DNA of 64,000 bases from Cryptomeria japonica (Eukaryota; Streptophyta; Pinopsida; Cupressales; Cupressaceae). The translations under genes and the position numbers were made by a program. The notes under the pieces are model-generated. The model saw nothing but the letters and a program-made list of their open reading frames with translations, was not told the origin of the DNA and ran no database searches. The stretch is from positions 504,670,942 to 504,734,941 of the forward strand of contig NC_081410.1 in NCBI RefSeq assembly GCF_030272615.1, read 5' to 3'. Of this stretch, positions 20,873 through 31,559 are shown one piece after another; positions within the stretch are counted from its first letter, which is position 1, and the number at the start of each line of letters is the position of its first letter.

Positions 20873-23800
20873 CTGAGTTCTTGGGAGCCTATGACACTCT
20901 TCCTCGTTATCATCACAATAGGGGACTCCCTTATTGTTTGAACACTGAAGCCTATTTTGGAAAAGAGATTGATAATGACGAGATTGTGAAAGAATTCCCT
21001 CAGTTAAAGGATATTCCTCAACAAAGTAATCTTCTCATAAGTGACACCACTGATGTTAAGATGGATCCTTGCAATAAAGAGAAAGTCATTAAAATTGGGA
21101 AATGTTTGGATGAAGAGGAACAGAAACAATATGAAGAACTATTGCATGAATTCCCTGAGATCTTTGCTTGGGCATATTCTGATATGCCTGGTATAGATCC
21201 TAAGATCGTTACTCATAATATTGTCTTAGTTCCTGATGCTAAGCCCGTGAAACAAAAGGTTCGAAAAATGAATCCTAAGGTGGCTCTGCTTGTTAAGGCT
21301 GAGATTGAAAAATTATTGGAGGCTGGATTTATCCGCCCTATTGACTATTCCCCATGGATTTCAAATATTGTCGCTATGGCTAAACCAGACAACAAAATAA
21401 GAATGTGTACTGACTTTCGGGATCTAAATAAGGCTTCTTTAAAAGATGATTTCCCTCTTCCAAACATTGACATGATAGTTGATTCTACGGTAGGACATGC
21501 CTTGTTATCCTTCATGGATGGGTTTTCAGGCTACAATCAAATTTTTATTAACCCTCAAGATCAATTCAAAACTGCTTTCACCACTCCTTGGGGTACGTTT
21601 TGTTGGATAATGATGCCTTTTGGACTTAAAAACGCCGGTGCAACTTATCAACGAGCGATGACCCTTATCTTTCATGATTATATGCATAAGATTTTAGAGG
21701 ATTATGTTGATGATATTTTGGCCAAATCCTTTCTTCGCATGGATCGTGTTAAAATCCTTCATCAAATCTTTGAAAGAATTTGTAAATATCACATGCGCTT
21801 GAATCCCCGCAAATGTGTTTTTGGTGTGGATAGTGGAAAACTATTAGGGTTCATAGTTTCGCATCGTGGGATTGAGGTGGATACTAAGAAAATAGATGCT
21901 ATTGTCAACATGCCACCTCCTAGAAATGTGTCTCAACTTAAAAGCTTACAAGGAAAGATTCAAGCTATTCGTAGGTTTGTGTCTCAGCTTGCGGATCGTA
22001 CCTTTCCTTTTACTCAACTTCTTAAAAAGGATATCACTTTTAAATGGAATGAGGATTGTCAGCAAGCATTTGAAGATTTAAAAGTGTATTTGGCTAGTCC
22101 TCCTATTGTTCAACCTGCCGAACCTTCTAAACCCTTCCTTCTGTATACAGTTGCTTCCTCTCATGCTCTCGCAGCATTGTTGGCACAACATGATAAAGAT
22201 GGTAAGGAATGTTTGGTTTATTACATAAGTCGTACCTTACTCGATTATGAGTCCCGATATTCTGCGATAGAAAGACAATGCTTGGCCTTGGTATTTGCGA
22301 CTCAGAAATTGAGACATTATCTTTTAAATTCAGAAGTCCATGTCATGGTAAAGTTTGATCCTTTGAAGCATCTTTTCTCTAAAACTGATTTATCAGGACG
22401 TCTAGCTAAGTGGGTTATGATGTTAACTGAATTTGACCTTAAATTTGTTTCACAAAGAGCAATTAAAGGACAAGCGTTGACCGATCACTTAGTTGAGGCC
22501 CCTTCACCTTTCTCCTTCCCTAACCCTGAGTCCTTTCCTGACGACTTCATTCTTTCTATAGAGAAAGATGAAACTTGGGAGTTATACTTTGATGGCTCTA
22601 AGTGTCATACGAGATCGGGGGCAGGTGTTGTTCTGATTTCTCCTACAAAGAAACCCATTCCCTTATCCTATCGTCTAAATTTCCTGTGTACCAATAACAT
22701 TGCTGAGTATGAAGCTCTTATAGCGGGAATAAAAGTAGCCTTAGCTCTGAACATAAAACACATACATATCTATGGAGATTCGCAATTGATTATAAGACAA
22801 GTAACAGGAATATATCAAGCAAAACAAGACAAATTATCACAATATAAAGATCTTGCCATCTCTTTATTATAGAAATTTGATTCTTATACCATGGAACTTG
22901 TTCCTCGAAAAGATAATCGACATGCGGATGCAATGGCATGTGTGGCTTCTCTTGTATCTTTAGAGGACCCTGTGGTTGATCTTAAATTTGTTATTCACAA
23001 CCTTATTTCTCCAACTATTGTAGACGATTCTAGCTTGGTAACATGTTGTGATTTTATAGACTCAGATGAATGGTACTCGCATATCGTAAGATATTTGACC
23101 GATGGTACCTTTCCTGATTCCGCTAATAGGAACACTAGGGCTAGAATCCGCAAGCTGTCTGCTAGGTATATCATTCTTTCTAATGTCCTTTACCGAAGGG
23201 GTTATGATGGTCTTCTCCTTCGTTGTCTTAACAAGTCAGAAATCCCTATTGCTCTTGAAGAGGCACATTCAGGTGCCTGTGGGGGGCATTTTGGGGGCAA
23301 ATCCTTGGTTCATAGATTGCTTCGTATGGGATACTATTGGCAAACTATGCAGAAGGATTCCTTTTCATTTGTTAAAAAATGTCATCAATGTCAACAACAC
23401 AATAATCTGATTCATGCTCCTGCCCAAGAACTCCGTTCTCAAGTAGCTTCTTGGCCTTTTTCCGCATGGGGTTTGGATCTTATTGGTAAAATCTCTCCTC
23501 CTTCATCTCAAGGACACACCTTCATTATAACCGCAACAGATTACTTTACGAAGTGGGTAGAAGCTATTCCCCTTCGCTCTACCACTGCTGAAGTGATTTG
23601 TCAATTTCTTCTAGAAAACATCATTTCTCGATTCGGGATACCTTCTACTATAATCTCAGATAATGGGACATCATTTAAGAACAAGGACGTGAAGAAATTC
23701 CTCGAGAAGTATCATATCAAACATCGATTTTCTACACCATACTATCCTCAGTCAAATGTTCAAGCCGAATCATCCAATAAGATAATTGAACAAATTCTTC

Positions 23801-24330
23801 GCAAAACCGTGAATAAGCATGGTAAGGATTGGAGTAACCAGCTAATCTATGCTCTTTGGGCCTACCGAACGAGTGTACGAATTGCTACGGGAACTACTCC
23901 TTATAATCTTGTTTATGGTGCTGACGCTATTATGCCCTTAGAATTGGAGATTCCATCACTTAGGGTTTCTCTCAAAGGTATAGTAGATGATGACTCTTAT
24001 AGAGAACAACGACTTCAACAGCTTGAGATGCTTGATGAACAGCATATAAACGCTCTTGAGCATATTCAAGCGTATCACAAAACTCTACAACGAAGCTATA
24101 ATGATAAGGTTATTCAACGTTCCTTCTCAGTAGGTGACTTAGTCCTCTATGAGAATCAACGCAATGTGAATGCCTTACCTGCAGAAAAGGGAAAATTTAG
24201 TCCTAATTGGCTTGGACCATATATCGTTATTGAGGATTATGGATCAGGTGCTTACAAAATAGCAGATGTAGACGGTACGCCTCTTAAAGAACCTATAAAT
24301 GCTATGCACTTGCGTAGATATTATGCTTAA
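20842..24330 (+). pseudogene. pol: Pol of element B: RT, RNase H, archaeal-type RNase H, integrase
   Basis: One frame with a single TAG at 22870-22872. RT shows FIRPIDYSPWISNIVAMAKP, MCTDFRDLNKASLKDDFPLP, and the catalytic YVDD at 21703-21714. The first RNase H (about 22110-22480) reads LYTVASSHALAALLAQHDKD where active forms have T-D-A-S, so its first aspartate is missing, as is usual in Tat elements. The second RNase H (about 22570-22950) keeps the acidic residues in YFDGSKC, NIAEYEAL, IYGDSQLI and RHADAMA; the TAG falls inside it. Integrase has the HHCC finger (AHSGACGGHF…KKCHQCQQHN), D in WGLDLIGK, D in ISDNGTS, E in QAESSNK, and a GPY-type C-terminal module (NWLGPYIVIEDYGSGAYKI). No chromodomain. 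The product should copy RNA into DNA and integrate it. Confidence 0.95.
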
Positions 24331-24938
24331 TTCTTCATTCCTTATTTATCTTCTTTTCAATTCTTCAACATTGGATAATATGTTAGTGTCTCTTAATTAA
24401 AGCAAAATAGAATTAAATGTTATGTTGTTTAATCTATATTGCTTCGTTCCTGACAAACGTGTCTTCTTACTTTATGGTTTGTCTTGAATTCATTTATGTA
24501 AATTGTGAAAGATTTACATTCCCATTATGCTAGCATATTATACAGTGTCTTTAGGTGTTAAGTAGAATCGTATCATGTTGTGTTTAAATTCAAATTTAAA
24601 TCACATTAGTTATATGATTCTTAGACTTAATGCATATCTCTTCCCTATCATCAATGTAGTACTTGATTACATATTTAATAAAGTCACACATGTATCAATT
24701 TAATCATGGAGCATTGAGAAATCAATCACATGGAAATTAAATTCTGAACATACATGTACATTTACCAGATGTATTAGATTTAATCAAAACAAAATATACA
24801 TTGTTTTAAGCATTAAAGATAACACATTTGAGACAAAAGAGAAGCATGTATATATACATATATATATATATATGTGTGGATCGTATACAAATATAGGTCA
24901 CTGTATATCCAAAATGTGACCTCTCCTACATCATAAAA
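24331..24938 (+). other. 3' region of B after integrase
   Basis: Non-coding, A/T-rich, with a short TA/CATA microsatellite at 24849-24878. No gene is visible before the antisense gene. Confidence 0.6.
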
Positions 24939-25137
24939 TCATCTCCTATCCCTAGGACTGGTGGCTGGAGAGTGTCGACTGGACGCTCCCTCTTGATCTG
25001 GCCGTGAAGGTGGACCCATGGGTGTATAGCGAGATACAGACCGTGAGTGACTCCGAGAGGAACTCCTACGATCCCTATCCATAAGGATCGCATGATAGGT
25101 GGTAGCCTCGGCCTGAGCCGCTACTAGATCTCGCCGC

Positions 25138-25225
25138 GCCTGCTGGAGGTCCTCTGATAGGACTCTCTCTCTCTCTGCCGTGCCTGCTGGAGGTCCTCTG
25201 ATAGGACTCTCTCTCTCTCCCTCCA
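25138..25225. repeat. 44-bp tandem duplication in exon 3 of the PMD gene
   Basis: Two copies of a unit with GCCTGCTGGAGGTCCTCTGA and TAGGACTCTCTCTCTC. Its length is not divisible by three, so it moves the C-terminal coding sequence into another frame. Confidence 0.85.
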
Positions 25226-27219
25226 TATATCTACCTGTATTCGGAATGGGGAAAATAGGTCCTCATGCCGACCCGCATTCCCCTGAGGCCTATAGGCAAT
25301 CTGTGAGGAACTGGGGATCTGTTCTATCATGGAAATGTCTGTCATTGCCTGCTGAATTAAGGAACGCCACTCCTGCACATTAGCTGTGGCAGTAGAACAG
25401 ATTTTTTGTTAGTACCATTCTATATCATCAAAACATCAATCAATCAATATAAAACTACTATACCTGGATCTCCCTCATGCCAGTAGGGATCATGATATGG
25501 TAGCATCTGTGCCTGGGCACCACTAGGCTCCCCTCGCTCGAATAATCTGTGCACGATGGGTGTGGGCTGGACGGTACTAGGAACAGGTCTCCGTATCGCC
25601 TCATGTTCCCCCTGTTGGGGAATAAGAGGTGGATCCAGAGCTATGGTATCATCTCCTGAATGGTGGGGAGCTACATCCGACTCCTCCTCATCATCTCTAT
25701 CCTCCTCCTCGTCATCCTCATCCTCGTCCTCATCCGCATCATCACTTGCATCTCCCTCGTCCTCCTCTCTATCTGTATCCTCCTCCTCCTCCTCGGCACT
25801 GGGCTGATCGCCTATAGGTGGATCAGGATCTCCCACCTCCTCATGACCCTCTCCCTCCTCTGGCTCCTCTGACCTGGATCCCTGGTCCTCGTCTTGGTCT
25901 CCATGTCTCCATGGGCCTGGATAGCCTGTCGGATGATCTGGTGGAAAGATAGGACCTGGATATGATCTCATAAACCATGAGACGTACCTACGTTGTGCTC
26001 CAGGCGCTGCAGAGTAGTCAGTGACTACATCCTGATCAGATCCCTCTAAGTCTGTAGTCTCGATGTCATCTATCGTCGGTCTCGCTACTGCTCTAGGTCT
26101 GGGAAGGACCCGCGAGTGTCGAGTATAGATGGGCACATCGGCTGGAACACACTGCTCTAGCCCGAACTGCCTCCGTACTCGGTCGAAGTAGAAAGGGACT
26201 ATGATGTGTGCATACCGTCCCCGCAGTAGGCGGTTCCTCTGTAGGCATGCTAACTGTCTCTCCATCCCATCCCATCTGTGCATCCGTAGGTAAGGTCTCC
26301 ACACTGTCACCTCGGCTGTCAGTCTGTCAAAAATCACTCTCCAATATAACAAATCTCCAAATCTCCACTCGTTGGTAAGTGGATAAGCGAACACCCTAGG
26401 TTGCTCGCTCACTGTACTCAGCGGAAAGCCGACGGGCCTGGCGCATGTGAAGTGCTCTAAAATCCACACCTGCAGAAGTGTGCATGTCATCAAACTACAA
26501 CCCTATCCAAATACATACTCCTCAAGGTCGTGATAGAGATGCACAAGCATACTCCGACCCCAAGCATACACTCTCCTGTGTCTCTCCATCGCTCTGATGC
26601 ACCATGTGAGACCCCCATGCATGTGCGTGCCTCGCCCATTAGGGCAGATGGCTAGTGCTATGATGGCTATCATAAGGCGTCTCAGAAGGGGTACCTCCCC
26701 TGTAGGATGTAAGAGCCAGCTGACCATGATGCGACCTCTCGTCTCACTCGGCATGACTCTCCCTATGCAATACACCTGCTCTCTCTGATGATCCTCCGCT
26801 GATTGATCAGTCGCGTATGTAACAGTCGCTCCTCTGATAGGAAGACGAAGTATACGGTACACATCCTCGAGTGTGACCGTCAGCTCCCCTACTGGAAGAT
26901 GAAATGTGCATGTGTCAGGATCCCATCGCTCCATCAATGCCATCAGCATCGTAGGATGGAACCGAATGGCTGGCATGAGGATCACATACCATAATCCTAC
27001 TATCGACAGTGTGTCTCTCTCTGACTGAGTAAGCCACGGAATCTGATCTTGTAAACTGCGAAGAATATGTCCCGCAGTATGCTCTCTCATGTACAGAAGG
27101 CCCTGCAACACAAAAACATAACCGTAATCAGTACTCGATCATCAAAATCGCTAATGCAAACTGTCGAACATCGTGTGCTAGTCCTGAAACCCCTCGCCAA
27201 GCCCTGATTGGGGACCATA

Positions 27220-27312
27220 GTGTCCTGTCAGGGACCATGGCGCCCTTGTCAGGGACCATGGCGCCCTGGGGGGACCAGGGCGCCCCACAGGGACCATGGC
27301 GCCCTGGGTGGG
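27220..27312. repeat. GC hairpin-related array inside intron 1 of the PMD gene
   Basis: Four to five copies of GGGACCATGGCGCCCTG-like units (variants GGGACCATAGTGTCCTG and GGGACCAGGGCGCCCC). Same word family as the LTR hairpins of A and B, here in the 3' part of B. Confidence 0.75.
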
Positions 27313-27556
27313 CCCCGGGTCAGCCTTCAAGGCCCGCATACGATCACAGAAAAGTCAAAATGTAGAAAATCAAAAGTCAAAGTTCAGTCAACTCACCTCG
27401 TCCAGTGGCTCGTCGTCAATCACGGCCTGGCGCAGGATCTCAACCCTCGTGGGATGCTCCGGTCATCGTGAAGGCATGATGATAGCTATGTGGGCTCCGC
27501 TGCAATGAACAGTACTCAGAATCAACAAAGTGACAAATGCAAGTGTCTCTTTCAAG

Positions 27557-27564
27557 GTATATAC
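27557..27564 (-). promoter_or_regulatory. Possible TATA box of the antisense PMD gene
   Basis: GTATATAC about 80 bases upstream of the exon-1 ATG on the minus strand. The word is self-complementary and common, so support is weak. Confidence 0.3.
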
Positions 27565-28042
27565 GTTCATTCCTTTACCTTTATTTTCAAAACCCTAATT
27601 CTCCTCTTTCACTCATTTCATCATAACTTGAGTTTGGGAGATGCGATTTTCGAACCGTTTGTTGCGTAGGAATCGTATTTTCATTCCCCTACTCTCGGGA
27701 TGTTCCAAAAAGTTCTCTGATGAAGCCTTTTCAGTGAACATCCCTCATCAATACTCTCTTACACAATTTGTCGTAAGTAAACATGCTACCTTGTTTCACC
27801 TCCCTAATAAGCAAGTCGAAACAGGGGGGGCATACAGCTACTCACAAATTTCATCACTTTCCTTAGTAAGCATTAGATGATTTTTGTGATCTAACGTGTG
27901 TTTTGTAGGGTGCGGTTCCTAACTATGTACTGCAGATGTCGCTGGGGGCTTCGTCCGACAACTTATGGATATATCCTTTTTCAAATAATGTTTACTTTCT
28001 GTACTTTAGCTTGCATATGCACGTAGTACTCATATGACCGCT

Positions 28043-28057
28043 AAAGTGGGGGCTAAA
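28043..28057 (+). promoter_or_regulatory. Polypurine tract of B
   Basis: AAAGTGGGGGCTAAA abuts the 3' LTR and is identical to that of A. Confidence 0.85.
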
Positions 28058-29676
28058 TGTAACGTCATAAATTGTACGCACTTGCTAAAGCAGTAAAATT
28101 TAACACCTAGTTTAGCACCCGCCTTGGCGCAGTTGCACTTTGCATGGCATTTCCCCTTTAGCACTTAATTAATCGAATTAATTAGGTCTAAAGGTTCTAT
28201 TTCACCATTTTCCACATCACAAAGTCGGGCCCTTTCATTAAAGCGTGCCCCTTTCATTTTATTCCTCCAATACATCACTTAATCAAAAACCCTAATTAGG
28301 CCCTATTCTGAACTTGGGGGCTTAATTTCGGGGGTCAAAACATCTCGAAATCACCTGTAACTTCGGGATTCTCTCTAAAATCATCATGTCTGACGGTCCT
28401 GAAAATTTGGTGAAAAGTTGTCGGGACCGTGGCGCCCGGAGTGCACACGGTCCCGGACATTTTTCCTGAAATTTTAGGAGCGCGATCCAATCATAAAATA
28501 AAGCTTAAACCCAAGAAATTGGCGGGATATTCAATCTCTAGGTCGGCCAAAAGACGAAATTGCGACCTAGGGTTTCATACATAAGAGCTCTCTTTCTTCA
28601 TTTGAAAGGATCCGATTTTTGTTTTCAGGAACTTCATATGCAGCGAAAGAGAAGATCTTTGAAGACTTCAACATCTTACAACATCCCTCTATCAAGCATC
28701 TATCAAATTCATTCATCCACTTAGGGCTTGGAAGACATTGAAGAACAATAGGAGATTACCAACTAAAGATTGGCTTGTACTCCTCCCTTGAGGGTTGGGT
28801 ATGATTTCATGTTGTTTTCATGTCTTTACGTAAGCTTCAATACATCATTTATTCATGCTTTAGATCACTTTGCATCTTGATTTAGAGCATTTACGTTATC
28901 ATTCACAAGCAATTAGGGTTTACTTTCTAGGTTGCTCTAGTTTGCTTTCTTGCATTTTAGGACCTTGCACACACACTAGGTCTGCACACACAATACATTT
29001 TACAAAACAACTTGGCTATTCGTGGAGGTGGAAATCACCGAAGCGGGGGTTTGACTAAGGCAAAACCCTATATAACCGCCCATACACCCTTTTTCAGATA
29101 TCATTGCAGGTTTCGGGATTCAGACGACGCCACGGGATACAGATCCGAAGAGAGAAGGTCGAGACAGCACTCTGTATCAAATTGCAGAGCAGAAGACTGG
29201 GACAGGGGCGCTGGGCACCCTGGTCCCTGGGACAGAGGCGCTGGGCGCCCTGGTCCTCCGGACAGACAGCTTTCCGACAGTGTTCCAGAGTGCAGAACAG
29301 CAGTTTCCGGTGCAGTTTTCAGGACAGTGGCGCCCGCGCCCCCGTCCCGAACATTTTCAGTCTGATTTTGACTCTGGGTACACATCTGCATTCTTATTTC
29401 ATCCTTGTATTTACAGTTGTTCATTGTTTAATCTCAATTCTGCAATCTTTTTATTATCTCATACTTGCATTTTGGGATTAGGGTTTGAACTTGCATTACT
29501 TGATCTTACAATTTCAACAAGGGAATAGAAATCCTAATAGATATCCCATGGCTCTCTCTTTCACAAAAAGAAGTAGCCAATTGTGCGATATCTCTAGGCT
29601 CTTTCGTATTCCGTAATGTGTGTCAAAAGGTAGGATTAGGGCATGATTAACCTAGTCTCGCTTTTTCCCCCACACA
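28058..29676 (+). repeat. 3' LTR of element B
   Basis: 1619 bp, TGTAACGTCATAAATTG…CCCCCACACA. Nearly identical to 16896-18589 except for a smaller hairpin array (two units, 29200-29226 and 29230-29256) and scattered substitutions. Followed by CATAA (29677-29681), the right target duplication. Confidence 0.92.
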
Positions 29677-29681
29677 CATAA

Positions 29682-31300
29682 ATCAACAACACATCAAGAA
29701 CACACATAACACCAAGATTTTTGACATGGAAAACTCGGTCAAGGGAAAACCATGGTGGGAACCTACCCACCATATGATGATACTCTGTTAGAAGTATATG
29801 AAATATTACAATGGGGAATGCACATCCATTCAGGAACACTACCTAGAGCTCACTGTTCAGAAACAACAAGGGCTACAACCCTGAGGAGGACTCACTATCT
29901 TACAAATAGATTTGGATCACATCTGGAAGATCATGAACTGAAGAAATAGAATCTCCCAATGCCTAGTTACAGTTTCAGTTAAGCACATCAGAACTATCTT
30001 CTCATACATCTTCTCTACCTCTAAAACATTAATACATTATTCACACATACATTCATCCACCGCATACAATTATAAAGATATTACATTTATTTATACATGA
30101 CATCAACCTCATCTAGGTCGGCTCAACACACATCAGCTAATTACAAAAATATAACCATACATGCTACAAAATCAAATGCGGACCAAGCAATATTGGCCAA
30201 GACATAGCACAGACCCATATCACACTCCTCGAATATGAAACACCTCCAAGAATTATGCATCAAACATCCGCAACATGCTACAAGCATCTAGTCTAGTCGA
30301 CCACAAATATGAAGAACACCAACACAGCAAAGAAAAACATCAATCACAAGAACAACGATCAATGCGGACCACCAACACAAAAGGTACACTATCCAGAAAC
30401 ATCCACAAGCATCATGAATCACCACTGAAACATCCACAAAAACTCAAACTACTAGAATCACATCATCATTATACCGAACTTCAAGAACACTTAAATAGAA
30501 TGACTATCAACCTAGAAAAATCACTTGCGGAGCTCCAAAACACAAACCACTTGAATGGAAGATACACATCAACATCCCTAACATTCCTCCAAATCCACAA
30601 AATAAGATATTACAATGTGGAGCAATACAGATCAAAATACCAAGCACACTAGCATCACTAAACAACAGGAAAACCAGCCACAACAAAGATACTCATAACT
30701 TACCCAAATCTTCATGTGGACCTTTGAAAATCATACTGAATCATCTATACACAATCCTCTACAAACCCTTTAATCTGAAAACTCTAATCATCAATGATCA
30801 GAACAAACCAACACTCTGAACTTCATTGCAACATTGTCATAGACAGAGAAATATGTTGACATCAATGACAACACATCTCTCGGATATCATCAAAGCACAT
30901 ATTTGCAACAATCTCACCAAACATCCAACTATATGACCCTTCATATAAGATGATATCTTGTCAGATGAAAAATGGAGATATGAATGTTGGACATGTGGAT
31001 ATTGAAGAGTTGCTTTAGAGATTCCACATTGGAGAGAGAATTTCATAGCTCGATTGATAGAAAAGTCAAGACTGGTGCAGGCTCTTATTTATCCAATCTC
31101 CAAATTGGGTTTTCACTTGTGCACAAGATATGATTAAAATAATAGAAGGATATTGGATATTCATCCTAGGGTTATTGAAAGAGTATTTGGGCTCCCCATT
31201 TATTCCCAATATGACAAGATAAAGATGAAGAAGTAATATTCTATGAGAATGGAACGACATAGGCTGCCAACTTCATAAATGGCAAATTATTGCCATAGGA
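29682..31300. other. Right part of the repeat split by B
   Basis: Starts with AACACCAAGATTTTTGACAT, GGAAAACTCGGTCAAGG and CCATGGTGGGAACC, a non-coding signature I associate with plant LTR elements. It then becomes A/C-rich on the plus strand with no recognisable protein (a 125-codon frame at 30275-30652 is low-complexity). The left part is at about 16790-16895. Confidence 0.4.
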
Positions 31301-31559
31301 AATGAAGTATATAATAAAATGGTCAAGATCATACACAAGAGTGAGTTTAAGAGTATCCTAAGGATGTCACTACTTTTTTTAAGAAAAAAATTAACCTAAT
31401 GCCAAAGGATTCTATCCTTAGATTTTCTTTTTTAATATGCATATTTTTAATAGAAATAGAATAGATAAGCTACTCTCACCAATGATAAAATTGATGAAGA
31501 ATTATTAAAGATGTTAGAATCCACTAAGTTCCACATGACCTATTATTTGGTGTACTTTT

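Larger units (their letters stand above)
24939..27477 (-). pseudogene. Antisense plant mobile domain (PMD, MAIN-like) gene, three exons, inside B
   Basis: Read on the minus strand. Exon 1, 27477-27397 (27 codons, MPSR then TGA, then PEHPTRVEILRQAVIDDE), ends at donor GAG/GTGAGT. Intron 1, 27396-27103, ends TTGCAG. Exon 2, 27102-25464, is the PMD domain: ERWDPDTCTFHLPVGELTVT LEDVYRILRLPIRG, WLLHPTGEVPLLRRLMIAII, LYHDLEEYVFG, a TAG at 26505-26503, then LLQVWILEHFTCARP, PLTNEWRFGDL and VTVWRPYLRMH. After this comes a long acidic tail of E/D runs (25680-25880). Intron 2, 25463-25384 (80 nt), has GTATAG, a consensus branch point TACTAAC and CCACAG. Exon 3 (from 25383) continues ANVQEWRSLIQQAMTD, with an R/S-rich end. 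A 44-bp duplication near 25138-25225 shifts its frame. PMD proteins such as MAIN/MAIL1 are nuclear and affect transposon silencing. Function of this copy is unknown; two stops and a frameshift make it a pseudogene. Confidence 0.85.
16896..29676 (+). mobile_element. Element B: pol-bearing Ty3/gypsy (Tat/Ogre-type) LTR retrotransposon
   Basis: 12,781 bp, with LTRs 16896-18589 and 28058-29676 and an exact 5-bp duplication CATAA (16891-16895 and 29677-29681). Order: 5' LTR, tRNA-Trp primer site, short acidic ORF, protease, G-patch-like segment, RT, RNase H, second (archaeal-type) RNase H, integrase, antisense PMD gene, polypurine tract, 3' LTR. The second RNase H is the hallmark of the Tat/Ogre group. 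There is no capsid-like gag or zinc knuckle between primer site and protease. Coding frames carry at least two frameshifts and three nonsense codons, so this copy is inactive, although its LTRs are still very similar. Confidence 0.93.

Noticed and set aside
25556-25872. Plus-strand frames of poly-Ser or Pro/His type
   Set aside because: They are the reverse reading of the acidic E/D-rich tail of the antisense PMD gene.
26503-26505. Intron between the two large PMD open pieces
   Set aside because: Both pieces are in the same frame with only a single TAG between them and conserved residues on both sides; a nonsense change is simpler.
30275-30652. 125-codon frame rich in His, Lys, Gln
   Set aside because: Low complexity, no motif, in the non-coding part of the repeat split by B.
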